From NCBI GenBank assembly GCA_902594405.1, contig CACJMB010000002.1:62001-126000 (forward strand): 64,000 nt of DNA, given 5' to 3'. The notes under the pieces were generated by a model. The model was not told where the DNA came from. It worked only from the letters and a program-made list of their open reading frames with translations, and did not search any database. Source of the DNA: an uncultured Pelagibacteraceae bacterium. Its GTDB lineage: Bacteria; Pseudomonadota; Alphaproteobacteria; Pelagibacterales; Pelagibacteraceae. How positions within the stretch are numbered: the stretch's first letter is position 1; every line of letters starts with the position of its first letter. A program made the translations under genes and the position numbers. Shown here piece after piece: positions 16,836 to 26,803 of the stretch.

Positions 16836-17327
16836 ATGAGATTAAACAAAATTTTAAAAAACACACTTTTAGTATTAGCAGCTTGCCTAGTGCTATCTGC
16901 ATGTGCAACTAAAAAAGAAGTGGCAACAGACATTCAAGGTCAAATGCAAGGTGATGTTTACACAGGAACAGACACAGTTGAGTATTTAGCTGATGGTGTT
17001 CCAGACAGAGTTTTCTTTGCAACAAATGAGTCGATATTAACAACTGCATCAAGAGAAACTTTAAGAGCCCAAGCAGCTTGGTTAAGAAAGAATCCAAACA
17101 TAAATGTAGTTCTTGAGGGTCATGCTGACGAAAGAGGCACAAGAGAATACAACTTGGCTCTTGGTGAAAGAAGAGCAAATGCAGCTAAAGACTATTTAAT
17201 GACTTACGGAATATCTTCTGACAGAATTACTGTATTAAGTTATGGTAAGGAGAGACCAGTTGATTCTGGTTCAAACCCATTAGCTTGGTCAAAAAACAGA
17301 AGATCAGTAACTGTTAAAGCAAATTAA
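16836..17327 (+). CDS. pal: Peptidoglycan-associated outer-membrane lipoprotein Pal
   Basis: Pal, 163 residues. The lipoprotein signal ends in the lipobox LSAC with acylated C23. The OmpA-like C-terminal domain carries VVLEGHADERGTREYN and ALGERRANAAKDYL, the diaminopimelate-binding region. An AAGGAG Shine-Dalgarno (16822-16827) 8 nt upstream fixes the start at 16836 rather than an in-frame ATG at 16773, which would bury the signal peptide. It anchors the outer membrane to peptidoglycan during division. A strong terminator follows. Confidence 0.96.
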   Translation: MRLNKILKNTLLVLAACLVLSACATKKEVATDIQGQMQGDVYTGTDTVEYLADGVPDRVFFATNESILTTASRETLRAQAAWLRKNPNINVVLEGHADERGTREYNLALGERRANAAKDYLMTYGISSDRITVLSYGKERPVDSGSNPLAWSKNRRSVTVKAN

Positions 17328-17340
17328 TTTTTTAAAATTT

Positions 17341-17380
17341 AAGACCCTAAAACCTTTATTGGATTTAGGGTCTTTTTTTT
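17341..17380 (+). terminator. Rho-independent terminator after pal
   Basis: A perfect 11-bp stem (AAGACCCTAAA with TTTAGGGTCTT, 17341-17351 and 17364-17374) encloses a 12-nt loop and runs into eight Ts. This is the clearest intrinsic terminator in the window and separates the pal transcript from cpoB. Confidence 0.9.
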
Positions 17381-17410
17381 GCCATTTTTATAATCATAAA
17401 TCTAATTTAA

Positions 17411-18418
17411 ATGATGTTCATATTTAAATTAGTAATTTTAAAATTATTTTTAATATTAAATTTCATTTTTATTAATATTTCTTTTGCAGATAACCATAAT
17501 ATTTATGAAACATTAGAAATAATAAAAAATGATCTTAAAACTCTTGAAAGAGCAGTTTACTCTGGATCTATAGAAATAAAAGCAAACACCAATGATGATT
17601 CAGTTTTAGACTTGGATCAAAATTCAGAAGATGTTTTAACTAGACATTTATTAAAATTATCTGAGATTGAGGATCAGTTTAGAGAACTCACTAATAAATT
17701 TGAAGAAATAAATTTTAAGTTGGATAAATTATCTACCCGTGTTTCAAAAATTCAAGCAGATAACCAAATAAGATTTCAAGATATAGAGACCAACATTAGC
17801 TCTGAAAATATAAGCAGCGTAGAAAATCAGTTAAGTTCAAAGCCAAAAACAGATGAGCAAAAAGTTTTACCTGGAAGTTCGCAACCTCAAGACTTAGGAA
17901 CAATTTCATATAAGGATACAGAAACAAATGAAACTTCACAACAAATTCAGTCTGTTGATACTACAGCTTCAATTGTAACAGAAACTTTTCAGTCTGAAGA
18001 AAAAATACTTCCTCAGGACTTAAATGCAGAGAAGCAATATGAATTTGCAACGAGTTTCTTAAAAGTTGGAGATTATAGCACAGCAGAAAGGGCATTTAGG
18101 GAATTTGTTCTATCTAACCCAGATCATGAATTAGCTGGTAGCGCGCAATATTGGTACGCAGAAACATTCAGAATAAGACAATTATATACTGATGCAGCTT
18201 CGGCTTATCTAGAGGGTTACCAAAAATATCCTAAAGGAAAAAAAGCTCCAATTAATCTATTAAAACTTGGAGTATCAATGGTTCAAATTGGTGAAAAAGA
18301 CCAAGGATGTAAAATGATAAATGGTGTAGAATTACAATATCCTAATGCAAATCAGTCTGTAATACAAAAAGCAAAATATGAGTCCAAAAAATTTGAATGC
18401 ATCAAACAAGACTCATAA
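17411..18418 (+). CDS. cpoB: Tol-Pal associated periplasmic protein CpoB (YbgF)
   Basis: Periplasmic protein of 335 residues. It has a hydrophobic signal peptide (cleavage about ISFA-D), a coiled-coil N-terminal region (residues about 70-125), a Ser/Thr/Gln-rich linker, and C-terminal TPR repeats from about residue 205 (YEFATSFLKVGDYSTAE, QYWYAETFRI). In E. coli CpoB coordinates outer-membrane constriction with peptidoglycan synthesis. It follows the terminator by 31 nt and its end overlaps tilS by 41 nt. Confidence 0.92.
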   Translation: MMFIFKLVILKLFLILNFIFINISFADNHNIYETLEIIKNDLKTLERAVYSGSIEIKANTNDDSVLDLDQNSEDVLTRHLLKLSEIEDQFRELTNKFEEINFKLDKLSTRVSKIQADNQIRFQDIETNISSENISSVENQLSSKPKTDEQKVLPGSSQPQDLGTISYKDTETNETSQQIQSVDTTASIVTETFQSEEKILPQDLNAEKQYEFATSFLKVGDYSTAERAFREFVLSNPDHELAGSAQYWYAETFRIRQLYTDAASAYLEGYQKYPKGKKAPINLLKLGVSMVQIGEKDQGCKMINGVELQYPNANQSVIQKAKYESKKFECIKQDS

Positions 18419-19406
18419 GTTTTTATTAAATCAATTAAAAGATAAACAAACTTCTAAAATTTATCAAAAATTTGAAAAAAATCTTAAATTAGAAGAGGAT
18501 TTTATAGTTGCAGTTTCTGGTGGACCAGACAGTCTAGCTTTATGCTTTTTATCAAAAATTTTTTCGATTAAAAAACATCTAAAAGTAAAATATTTACACG
18601 TTGATCATAAACTTAGAAATAATTCAACAAAAGAGGCAAAGTTTGTAAAATTACTTTTAAAAAAATTGTCTACTAATCTTGAGATTTTAACGTGGATTGG
18701 AAAAAAACCAAAAAGCAATATTCAATCAATTGCAAGAGATAAAAGATATGCACTCATGATCAACATGGCAAAAAAATTAAAAATAAATAATATTTTATTA
18801 GGTCATCATAAGGATGATTTAATAGAGAATTTTTTTATTAGAATTTTGAGAGGCAGCGGTTTAAATGGCATGGTGTCATTTGATCAAAAAACTAATCTAC
18901 AAAATATTAATTTGATTAGACCTTTGTTAAAGTTTTCTAAGCAAAATTTAGAATATATTACAAAAAAATTTTTTAAAAATTATGTTGAAGATCCCTCGAA
19001 TAAAAACGATGATTTTAAAAGAGTAAAAGTTAGAAATTTTATAAAGCACTTGGAATTAGAGGGATTGGATAATGATAAGTTTTATCTAACGATTAAAAAT
19101 TTAAGATTCGCTAACGAGTCAATTAAATACTTTGTAGAAAAAAATTTAAAAGACAATTCAACAATTTCATATATTAATAAGTTTGTCATTTTAAATAAAA
19201 ATTTTTTTCTTCAGCCAGAAGAAGTGGTTTTTAGGTCTCTCACAGAAGTTTTAAAAGGTGTTGGTAAAAAATACTATCCAGTAAGAGGAAAAAAAATTGA
19301 TAAACTAATTTATCGAATTAAAAATGATAACTCATTCATAACTACTTTAGGAAACTGTGTAATAAAGAAGGTAAATAGCACAGTTATAGTATCAAAAGAG
19401 CATTAA
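18378..19406 (+). CDS. tilS: tRNA(Ile)-lysidine synthase TilS
   Basis: N-type ATP pyrophosphatase that modifies C34 of the CAU-anticodon tRNA-Ile to lysidine. The PP-loop is AVSGGPDSLAL (residues about 44-54) and YLHVDHKLRNNS follows. LGHHKDDLIENFFIRILRGSGLNGM is the tRNA-specific region. At 342 residues it is shorter than E. coli TilS (about 430), with only a small part after the catalytic core. The ATG at 18378 overlaps cpoB by 41 nt; a TTG at 18393 is an alternative. The order cpoB-tilS-ftsH is common in alphaproteobacteria. Confidence 0.93.
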   Translation: MSPKNLNASNKTHKFLLNQLKDKQTSKIYQKFEKNLKLEEDFIVAVSGGPDSLALCFLSKIFSIKKHLKVKYLHVDHKLRNNSTKEAKFVKLLLKKLSTNLEILTWIGKKPKSNIQSIARDKRYALMINMAKKLKINNILLGHHKDDLIENFFIRILRGSGLNGMVSFDQKTNLQNINLIRPLLKFSKQNLEYITKKFFKNYVEDPSNKNDDFKRVKVRNFIKHLELEGLDNDKFYLTIKNLRFANESIKYFVEKNLKDNSTISYINKFVILNKNFFLQPEEVVFRSLTEVLKGVGKKYYPVRGKKIDKLIYRIKNDNSFITTLGNCVIKKVNSTVIVSKEH

Positions 19407-19433
19407 TTCTATGAAATAACTGATATTTTGTCA

Positions 19434-19462
19434 CTTGTTAATTTAATAATAATTCTTATTTT
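19434..19462 (+). promoter_or_regulatory. Candidate heat-shock (RpoH-type) promoter of ftsH
   Basis: CTTG (19434-19437), a 17-nt spacer and CTTATTT (19455-19461) match the alphaproteobacterial sigma-32 pattern CTTG-N17/18-C(C/T)TATnT. A housekeeping reading (TTGTTA-N16-TATTTT) overlaps it. The -10 ends 6-7 nt before the ftsH ATG. Confidence 0.45.
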
Positions 19463-19468
19463 AAACCT

Positions 19469-21376
19469 ATGAATTTAAAAAATTTAGCAATGTGGGGAAT
19501 TATAGTTTTTTTAACTATAGGTCTTTACAACATGTTTAAAAGTCCTCAGTCTAATATTAGAGGTGGAAATCAAATAATATTTTCAGATTTTTTAAATTCA
19601 GTTGAAAACGGTGAAGTTCTAAAAGTTGAGATCCAAGGAAATAATATTAAAGGTGTTTATTCAAATGGAAATTCTTTTTCAACCTATGCTCCTAATGATC
19701 CAAATCTTATAGAAAAATTATCAGAGAAAGGTGTAAGTATTTCAGCAGCACCTCTAGAGGAGAAAATGCCTTCATTGTTTGGCGTACTCTTATCATGGTT
19801 TCCTATGTTACTACTTATTGCAGTATGGATTTTCTTTATGAGACAAATGCAAGGTGGCAAAGGCGGGGCAATGGGATTTGGTAAATCAAAAGCTAAAATG
19901 ATGAATGAGTTAAAAGGAAAAGTTACTTTTAATGATGTTGCTGGCGTAGAGGAGGCTAAAGAAGAAGTAGAAGAAATAGTAGAGTTCTTAAAAGATCCAA
20001 AAAAATTTAGTAGGTTGGGCGGTAAAATTCCAAGAGGTGCTCTTCTTGTTGGTCCTCCAGGAACAGGAAAAACTTTGTTAGCAAGAGCAATTGCAGGTGA
20101 AGCAGGAGTTCCGTTTTTCACTATTTCGGGTTCGGATTTTGTAGAGATGTTCGTTGGAGTAGGTGCCTCTAGAGTAAGAGATATGTTTGAACAAGGTAAG
20201 AAAAATTCTCCATGTATAATTTTCATTGATGAAATTGATGCTGTTGGAAGAAGTAGAGGAGCTGGTTTAGGTGGTGGAAATGATGAAAGAGAACAAACAT
20301 TAAATCAGTTATTAGTTGAAATGGATGGTTTTGACACAAACGAAGGTGTTATTATTATTGCAGCAACAAACAGACCAGATGTGCTTGATCCAGCATTACT
20401 AAGACCAGGAAGATTTGATAGACAGGTAGTAGTTTCAAATCCAGATATTATTGGAAGAGAAAAAATTTTAAAAGTTCACGTAAAAAAAATAAAAATGGCG
20501 CCAGATGTTAATTTAAGAACAATAGCCAGAGGCACACCAGGCTTTTCAGGAGCCGATCTTGCAAATCTTGTTAATGAAGCAGCGTTATTAGCAGCAAGAA
20601 AAAATAAAAGAATTGTAACATTATTAGAATTTGAAGAAGCTAAAGATAAAGTAATGATGGGTGCTGAAAGACGTTCAATGGTCATGACTGAAGATGAAAA
20701 AAAACTTACAGCATATCACGAAGGAGGACATGCTTTAGTTTCGTTTAATATGCCTAGCTACGATCCAATACATAAAGCTACTATTATACCTAGAGGAAGA
20801 GCTCTTGGAATGGTAATGAATTTACCAGAGAGAGACAAACATGGTTACTCAATAAAATATTTAAAGGCAAGATTGGCAGTTTGTTTTGGAGGTAGAGTTG
20901 CTGAAGAATTAATATTTGGAAAAGACAATATATCTACAGGGGCAGGTGGTGGAAGTGGTTCGGATATTAACCAAGCTACACAGCTTGCAAGAGCTATGGT
21001 AACAAAATATGGCATGAGCGAGGAAATGGGTCCAGTAGAATATGGAGAAAATCAAGAAGAGGTATTTTTAGGAAGATCAGTTACGCAAACTCAATCGGTT
21101 TCAGAGGAGGTTGCTCAAAAAATTGATAAAGAAATACGAAAACTTGTTGATGAAGGATATAATCAAGCTAAGAAAATTTTGACAGAAAAAATAGACGACT
21201 TACATAAAATTGCTAAAGCTTTAATAACCTACGAAACATTAACTGGTGAAGAAATAGAGAATATAATTAATAAAAATTTATATCCTAAGGATAAAGTTTT
21301 AGATAATCCTGAAACAAAAGATGATCAAGACTCAGCTTTGGGTGCTATGGGCTTGAAACCTAAAATTGTTCATTAA
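19469..21376 (+). CDS. ftsH: ATP-dependent zinc metalloprotease FtsH
   Basis: Membrane-anchored AAA+ protease, 635 residues. Two transmembrane helices (about 5-22 and 107-125) flank a periplasmic domain. The AAA module has GPPGTGKT, the Walker [12 protein letters not shown] and the second region of homology around [17 protein letters not shown]. The protease zinc site is HEGGH (usual HEAGH; the HExxH core is kept), with the third ligand expected in SGSDINQA. It degrades misassembled membrane proteins and, in E. coli, RpoH. HflK/HflC, its modulators, are at 44.8 kb. Confidence 0.98.
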   Translation: MNLKNLAMWGIIVFLTIGLYNMFKSPQSNIRGGNQIIFSDFLNSVENGEVLKVEIQGNNIKGVYSNGNSFSTYAPNDPNLIEKLSEKGVSISAAPLEEKMPSLFGVLLSWFPMLLLIAVWIFFMRQMQGGKGGAMGFGKSKAKMMNELKGKVTFNDVAGVEEAKEEVEEIVEFLKDPKKFSRLGGKIPRGALLVGPPGTGKTLLARAIAGEAGVPFFTISGSDFVEMFVGVGASRVRDMFEQGKKNSPCIIFIDEIDAVGRSRGAGLGGGNDEREQTLNQLLVEMDGFDTNEGVIIIAATNRPDVLDPALLRPGRFDRQVVVSNPDIIGREKILKVHVKKIKMAPDVNLRTIARGTPGFSGADLANLVNEAALLAARKNKRIVTLLEFEEAKDKVMMGAERRSMVMTEDEKKLTAYHEGGHALVSFNMPSYDPIHKATIIPRGRALGMVMNLPERDKHGYSIKYLKARLAVCFGGRVAEELIFGKDNISTGAGGGSGSDINQATQLARAMVTKYGMSEEMGPVEYGENQEEVFLGRSVTQTQSVSEEVAQKIDKEIRKLVDEGYNQAKKILTEKIDDLHKIAKALITYETLTGEEIENIINKNLYPKDKVLDNPETKDDQDSALGAMGLKPKIVH

Positions 21377-21382
21377 TAAATA

Positions 21383-22435
21383 ATGCAAAGATATTACACA
21401 AGAGCGTGTAATTTCTACTTTGGTAATCAATCTAAAATTTTAGTAAATAAAAAAAAATCTATTCCTTTACATCAGATTAAAGAAATATCTTTTGACCATG
21501 TTGAGATTATTACAAGAAAAAAGATCAGAAAAATTTCTATAAACCAAGTCAAGAAATTACCAAATATCTTAAAAAAAAAAATAAAAGGAGATATTAAAAA
21601 AATAAATTCAAAAAAAATAAATTTTTCTAATTTTAATTTTAAAAAAATTCCAAATATTTTAGGTGTATTAAATCTTACTCCTGATAGTTTTTCAGATGGA
21701 GGAAAATTTAATAAAAAAAATAAGGGCATTACTCATGCTACTAATTTATACAAAAGTGGTGCATCTATAATAGATGTTGGTGGGGAGTCTACAAGACCAG
21801 GATCGAAGTCTGTAAATGAAAACCAAGAATGGAATAGGATTAATAAGATATTAAAATTAATTGTAAAAAAAATACCAATATCTTTAGATACAAGAAAGTC
21901 CAGAATTATGGAAAATGGTATTAGAATGGGAGTCAAACTTATTAATGATGTTTCAGGATTAAGTTATGATCCCAAAACAATAAATATTTTAAAAAAGTAT
22001 AAAATACCATTCGTAATACAGCATTCAGTCGGGACACCAGAAAATATGCAAAAGAAAGCAAAATATAAAAATGAATTATTAGATATATATGATTATTTCG
22101 AAGATAAGATTAAGCTAATAAGGTCTAAGGGTATTAAACACAATAATATAATTTTAGACCCTGGAATTGGATTTGGAAAAAATTTGAAACATAATATGAA
22201 TCTTATAAGAGGTGTTTCTATTTTTCATTCATTAGGTTTTCCTATATTAGTAGGGAATTCAAGAAAAAGATTTATTAAAGATATATCAACAAACAATGAT
22301 AGCAAAACAAGGATCGGTGGAACTATGGCCTCTTCAATATATCTTTTAATGCAAGGAATTCAGATTTTAAGAATTCATGATGTTAATGAAGTTAAGCAAG
22401 GTATTAAAGTTTTTAATGAAATAGTCAAAAATTAA
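21383..22435 (+). CDS. folP: Dihydropteroate synthase
   Basis: Folate pathway enzyme that joins p-aminobenzoate to dihydropterin pyrophosphate. The DHPS core starts at about residue 90 with GVLNLTPDSFSDGG, followed by GASIIDVGGESTRPGS, the DVSG Asn-Asp segment, ILDPGIGFGK and GNSRKRF. The protein (350 residues) carries an N-terminal extension of about 85 Lys/Ile-rich residues, a feature also found in other alphaproteobacterial FolP proteins. It starts 6 nt after ftsH and ends in a TAATG overlap with glmM. Confidence 0.94.
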   Translation: MQRYYTRACNFYFGNQSKILVNKKKSIPLHQIKEISFDHVEIITRKKIRKISINQVKKLPNILKKKIKGDIKKINSKKINFSNFNFKKIPNILGVLNLTPDSFSDGGKFNKKNKGITHATNLYKSGASIIDVGGESTRPGSKSVNENQEWNRINKILKLIVKKIPISLDTRKSRIMENGIRMGVKLINDVSGLSYDPKTINILKKYKIPFVIQHSVGTPENMQKKAKYKNELLDIYDYFEDKIKLIRSKGIKHNNIILDPGIGFGKNLKHNMNLIRGVSIFHSLGFPILVGNSRKRFIKDISTNNDSKTRIGGTMASSIYLLMQGIQILRIHDVNEVKQGIKVFNEIVKN

Positions 22436-23766
22436 TGACAAAAAAATATTTTGGAACAGATGGAATAAGGGGAGCAGTTAATAGTAAATTTATAAATGGA
22501 AATATGTTCTTTAAATTTGGGCTTGCTAGCGGAACATACTTTAAATCACAAAAAAAAAGAAAACAAACAGCAATAATTGCAAAAGATACTAGATTGTCAG
22601 GATATACACTTGAGCCAGCTCTTGTTTCAGGTTTGGCTTCAGCTGGTATGCATGTTTACACCTTAGGACCTTTACCAACTAATGGGCTGGCTATGCTGAC
22701 GAAAGAAATGAAGGCTAATATGGGTATCATGATTACAGCCTCTCACAATCCACATTTTGACAATGGTTTAAAATTGTTTGGTCCTGATGGAATGAAATTA
22801 TCAGATAAAATAGAAAAAAAGATTGAGGGAATTATAGATAAGAAAATCTCAAAAAATCTTTCGAATTCTGAAAAGTTAGGAAGAGTTAAAAGATTAGAAA
22901 CAGGTACTAAAAAATATATTAAAATATTAAAAAAAAATTTTACAAAAGAGTTTAATTTAAGAGGACTAAGAATTGTAATCGATTGCGCAAATGGCGCTGG
23001 TTATAAGGCAGGTCCTGAATTATTGAAATCATTAGGAGCTAAAGTCATAGCAATAGGTGTTAAACCAAACGGTTTAAATATTAATAAAAAATGTGGATCA
23101 ACTTTCCCAAGAAAAATTAGATCTGCTGTAAAAAAATATAAAGCACACATCGGAATATCTTTAGATGGAGATGCTGATAGAATTATAATGTGTGATGAAA
23201 AAAGCAATATAATAGATGGTGACCAAATTATAGCTGCTTTAGCAACAAGGTGGAAAAATAAAAAAATGTTAAAAGGGGGAGTTGTTGGAACATTAATGTC
23301 AAATTATGGTTTAGAAAAATTTTTTAAATCAAAAGGAATAAAATTTTTAAGGGCAAATGTTGGAGACAGATATGTTAAAGAAAAAATGCAAAAATATAAT
23401 TTTAATTTAGGTGGTGAACAATCAGGACATATTATTTTAGGTAAATTTGCAACTACAGGAGATGGTTTGTTAGTAGCTTTAGAAGCTCTTTTTGCTTTAA
23501 GAAAAGGAAAAAAGGCAAGTGAATTTTTTGAACAATTTAAGAAAACACCTCAGCTATTGGAAAATATCGAAGTAAAAGACAAAGATATTATTAACAAACC
23601 AGAGATAAAAAAAATTATAAAAAATGCAGATAAATTAATTAAAGGCAAAGGAAGAATTTTAGTAAGAAAATCAGGAACAGAATCTAAAATAAGAGTAATG
23701 GGAGAAAGTGAAAACAAAGTCCTTCTATATAAATGTGTGAATATGATTACGAAAAAAATTAAATAA
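22435..23766 (+). CDS. glmM: Phosphoglucosamine mutase
   Basis: Alpha-D-phosphohexomutase of 443 residues that converts glucosamine-6-P to glucosamine-1-P for peptidoglycan and LPS precursors. It begins KYFGTDGIRG, has the phosphoserine loop MITASHNPHFDNG (residue about 102), the metal-binding DGDADR near 243, the sugar-binding GGEQSGH near 326, and the phosphate-binding RKSGTESKIRVM at the C-terminus. The folP-glmM neighbourhood with ftsH is conserved across proteobacteria. One-base overlap with folP. Confidence 0.98.
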   Translation: MTKKYFGTDGIRGAVNSKFINGNMFFKFGLASGTYFKSQKKRKQTAIIAKDTRLSGYTLEPALVSGLASAGMHVYTLGPLPTNGLAMLTKEMKANMGIMITASHNPHFDNGLKLFGPDGMKLSDKIEKKIEGIIDKKISKNLSNSEKLGRVKRLETGTKKYIKILKKNFTKEFNLRGLRIVIDCANGAGYKAGPELLKSLGAKVIAIGVKPNGLNINKKCGSTFPRKIRSAVKKYKAHIGISLDGDADRIIMCDEKSNIIDGDQIIAALATRWKNKKMLKGGVVGTLMSNYGLEKFFKSKGIKFLRANVGDRYVKEKMQKYNFNLGGEQSGHIILGKFATTGDGLLVALEALFALRKGKKASEFFEQFKKTPQLLENIEVKDKDIINKPEIKKIIKNADKLIKGKGRILVRKSGTESKIRVMGESENKVLLYKCVNMITKKIK

Positions 23767-23767
23767 A

Positions 23768-24580
23768 TTGAAACCTAATTCTAAAATATTAATTATTGCA
23801 GGATCCGACTCATCTGGTGGAGCAGGTGTTCAAGCTGATATAAAAACTGTCACTGCTCTTGGTTCTTATGCAATGACATCAATTACTGCAGTTACATCAC
23901 AAAATACCACAGGTGTAAAATCAATTGTTGGGATCAATCCAAAGGAAATTTTTAATCAAATTATTTATAGTTGTAAAGATATAAGACCTGATGCAATAAA
24001 AATTGGTATGCTACATTCTTCAGAGGTTATTAGAATGGTACTAAAAGCTTTAGATGAAATCAAAGTTAAAAAAATTGTATTAGATCCAGTGATGGTTGCT
24101 AAAGGAGGGGCTAAACTGATAGATGTTAAAGCTATTAAAATGTTAAAATTTAAATTAATTAAAAGAGTATCACTTATTACACCCAATATCCCCGAGGCAG
24201 AAATCTTGACTAAAACAAAAATTATAACAAAAGAGGATATGATTTTTGCAGCAAATAAACTTATAGGTTTAGGAGCTAAAAATGTACTTATAAAAGGTGG
24301 CCATTTAAAAAATAAAGAAGTAATAGATATTTTAATAAACTCAAAAGATACAAAGATCTTCAAAAGTGAGCGACATAAAACAAAGAATACTCATGGCACA
24401 GGTTGTACTTTATCTAGCTCAGTTACAACTTTTTTATCATGTGGAAAAACAGTAAAGAAATCTTGTGAGCTAGGAATTAAGTATGTAAATTCTGCAATTA
24501 AATCAAACCCAAAATATGGAAAAGGTCATGGCCCAATTAACCATCTCACTTCCTTAAAAGTTAACAGAAAATTTAAATAA
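23768..24580 (+). CDS. thiD: Hydroxymethylpyrimidine/phosphomethylpyrimidine kinase
   Basis: Ribokinase-fold kinase of 270 residues that phosphorylates HMP and then HMP-P to the pyrophosphate used by ThiE. Motifs: [18 protein letters not shown] at the N-terminus, the [12 protein letters not shown] region near residue 100, and [12 protein letters not shown] with the catalytic Asp region replaced by the family GTGC anion hole near 210. The start is TTG, 1 nt after glmM, without a Shine-Dalgarno, so coupled. It overlaps purA by one base. HMP dependence of SAR11 makes this a key salvage enzyme. Confidence 0.95.
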   Translation: MKPNSKILIIAGSDSSGGAGVQADIKTVTALGSYAMTSITAVTSQNTTGVKSIVGINPKEIFNQIIYSCKDIRPDAIKIGMLHSSEVIRMVLKALDEIKVKKIVLDPVMVAKGGAKLIDVKAIKMLKFKLIKRVSLITPNIPEAEILTKTKIITKEDMIFAANKLIGLGAKNVLIKGGHLKNKEVIDILINSKDTKIFKSERHKTKNTHGTGCTLSSSVTTFLSCGKTVKKSCELGIKYVNSAIKSNPKYGKGHGPINHLTSLKVNRKFK

Positions 24581-25872
24581 TGAAAAATATAGTCGTTGTT
24601 GGATCTCAATGGGGTGACGAAGGTAAAGGAAAAATTGTTGATTGGTTATCTGAACAGGCTGATGTTGTAATAAGATTCCAAGGAGGCCACAATGCTGGTC
24701 ATACTTTAGTGATTGATGGTGTTACTTATAAATTGAGATTATTGCCATCTGGAATAGTTAGAAAAGGCAAAATATCAATTATTGGCAACGGAGTTGTCGT
24801 GGATCCATGGGCTTTATTAGAGGAAATAGAAGAAATAAAATCTAAAGGTGTAGAAGTAAATGTAAATAATTTTATTATTTCAGAGTCCGCAAATTTAATT
24901 TTGCCTTTTCATAGAGAAATGGATGAGATTAGAGAGGATGCAGCAGGAAAAAGCAAAATAGGTACTACAAGACGTGGAATTGGACCAGCATATGAAGATA
25001 AAGTTGGAAGGAGATCTATAAGAGTTATGGATCTAAGATCTGAAAAAAATTTAGATCAAAGACTCGACTCTGTGCTAGTTCATCATAATGCAATTAGAAA
25101 AGGCTTAGGAAAAAAAATTTTTGAAAAAGATCAGCTTAAATCTGATTTGCTTAAAATAGCACCTAAAATATTAGAATTTTCTCAGCCAGTTTGGCTAAAG
25201 ATTGATCAATTTAAAAAACAAAAAAAAAGGATTTTATTCGAAGGAGCCCAAGGTATTTTACTTGATGTAGATCATGGAACTTATCCTTTTGTAACTTCAT
25301 CTAACACTGTTGCCTCAAGCGCAGCTACAGGAACTGGTTGTGGTCCTAATTCTATAAATTATGTTCTTGGAATTACAAAAGCTTACACAACAAGAGTTGG
25401 CGAAGGTCCTTTTCCTACAGAGTTAACTGATGATGCTGGTGAACTTTTAGGAACACGTGGAAAAGAATTTGGAACTGTTACAAGTAGAAAAAGAAGATGT
25501 GGATGGTTTGATGGTGTTTTGGTAAGGCAAACTATTAAAGTTTCAGGGATTGATGGTATCGCTTTAACAAAATTGGATGTACTCGATGAATTAGATGAAA
25601 TTAAAATGTGTGTTGCTTATGAGCTTGACGGTAAAAGATTAGATTATTTACCTGCTGCTGTAGAAGATCAAATAAAAATAAAACCAATTTATGAAACTTT
25701 TCCAGGCTGGAAAGTGTCTACAAATGGAGTTAAAAATCTAGATTCATTACCTGAAAATGCAAAAAAATATATTTTTGCTGTTGAAGATTTTATTGGTGCA
25801 AAAGTATCAAGTATCTCAACTAGTCCAGAAAGAGATGATACTATTTTAATTGAAAACCCTTTTGAAGTTTAG
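24580..25872 (+). CDS. purA: Adenylosuccinate synthetase
   Basis: GTP-dependent enzyme of 430 residues that condenses IMP and aspartate, the first committed step to AMP. N-terminal [17 protein letters not shown] is the P-loop-like signature with catalytic Asp; [10 protein letters not shown] follows, then [13 protein letters not shown], the [20 protein letters not shown] region, and the [11 protein letters not shown] aspartate loop. One-base overlap with thiD. Its stop TAG interleaves with the rpoH stop on the other strand (TTAG). Confidence 0.99.
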   Translation: MKNIVVVGSQWGDEGKGKIVDWLSEQADVVIRFQGGHNAGHTLVIDGVTYKLRLLPSGIVRKGKISIIGNGVVVDPWALLEEIEEIKSKGVEVNVNNFIISESANLILPFHREMDEIREDAAGKSKIGTTRRGIGPAYEDKVGRRSIRVMDLRSEKNLDQRLDSVLVHHNAIRKGLGKKIFEKDQLKSDLLKIAPKILEFSQPVWLKIDQFKKQKKRILFEGAQGILLDVDHGTYPFVTSSNTVASSAATGTGCGPNSINYVLGITKAYTTRVGEGPFPTELTDDAGELLGTRGKEFGTVTSRKRRCGWFDGVLVRQTIKVSGIDGIALTKLDVLDELDEIKMCVAYELDGKRLDYLPAAVEDQIKIKPIYETFPGWKVSTNGVKNLDSLPENAKKYIFAVEDFIGAKVSSISTSPERDDTILIENPFEV

Positions 25873-26762
25873 TTTGCAGGTAAAAGATTTTTTGATTTAG
25901 CTAATAGAAGCATGTGCTTTTGGAGTTTTTCAAATGCTTTATTTTCTATTTGTCTAACTCTTTCTCTACTAATTTTATATTTTTTACTTAAATCTTCTAG
26001 TGTAGTTGGGTCATCATTTAGTCTTCTAGAGTATAAAATTTCTCTTTCTCTATCGTTAAGAACTTTAATAGAGTCTTTTAATAAATCTTTTCTTTGTTCC
26101 ATTTCCTCGTGGTGAGCAAATTTTAAGTCATGATCAAGTTCTTTATCAACCAACCAGTCTTGCCATTCATCGCCATCTTCTCCAACTTGAGCATTTAGTG
26201 AGAACTCCTTTCCAGAAAGTCTTCTATTCATTGAAACAACTTCTTCTTTACTTACATCGAGCTTATTAGCTATATGATCAACGTGTTCATCTCTTAAGTC
26301 ACCTTCAGTTTCTGGAGAAATTTGATTTTTGATTTTCTTTAGATTAAAAAATAATTTTTTTTGAGCAGTAGTAGTTCCAATTTTGACAAGACTCCAAGAT
26401 CTTAAAATATATTCTTGAATAGAAGCCTTTATCCACCACATTGCATAAGTTGCCAATCTAAAACCTTTTTCTGGTTCAAATTTCTTAACAGCTTGCATAA
26501 GACCTACATTTCCCTCTGAAATCATTTCATTAATAGGCAAACCATATCCTTTGTAGCCCATAGCAATCTTTGCAACTAATCTTAAATGACTAGTAACTAG
26601 TTTTTCTGCAGCTTTAATATTACCAGTCGTTTTCCAATTTTTTGCAAGCATATATTCTTCTTCTGCAGCTAACATCGGAAATTTTTTAATCTGCTCTAAA
26701 TATGCAGATAGTCCACCTTCATTAGAAAGGGTTGGCAGATTGTTACTCATTGTTGTGCTCAT
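25869..26762 (-). CDS. rpoH: RNA polymerase sigma-32 factor RpoH
   Basis: Heat-shock sigma factor, 297 residues. Region 1.2/2.1 starts [14 protein letters not shown]; region 2 has the core-binding [14 protein letters not shown] and the -10 recognising helix [22 protein letters not shown] split by WW. The RpoH box [12 protein letters not shown] follows, and region 4 ends with the helix-turn-helix [17 protein letters not shown]. It convergently overlaps purA by 4 nt. A TATAAT box lies at 26787-26782. Candidate target promoters in this window precede ftsH and hflK. Confidence 0.97.
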   Translation of the reverse strand: MSTTMSNNLPTLSNEGGLSAYLEQIKKFPMLAAEEEYMLAKNWKTTGNIKAAEKLVTSHLRLVAKIAMGYKGYGLPINEMISEGNVGLMQAVKKFEPEKGFRLATYAMWWIKASIQEYILRSWSLVKIGTTTAQKKLFFNLKKIKNQISPETEGDLRDEHVDHIANKLDVSKEEVVSMNRRLSGKEFSLNAQVGEDGDEWQDWLVDKELDHDLKFAHHEEMEQRKDLLKDSIKVLNDREREILYSRRLNDDPTTLEDLSKKYKISRERVRQIENKAFEKLQKHMLLLAKSKNLLPAN

Positions 26763-26803
26763 AGAGGTGTTTATTTAATTAATTATACCTAATTTTCAAT
26801 AAT

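Noticed and set aside
19684-20226. 180-codon open frame on the minus strand inside ftsH
   Set aside because: It is a mirror of the highly conserved AAA domain coding strand, with no ribosome site and no recognisable domain.
23965-24363. 132-codon minus-strand frame inside thiD
   Set aside because: Shadow of the real gene; composition (Ile/Ser/Phe-rich) is typical of antisense AT-rich frames.
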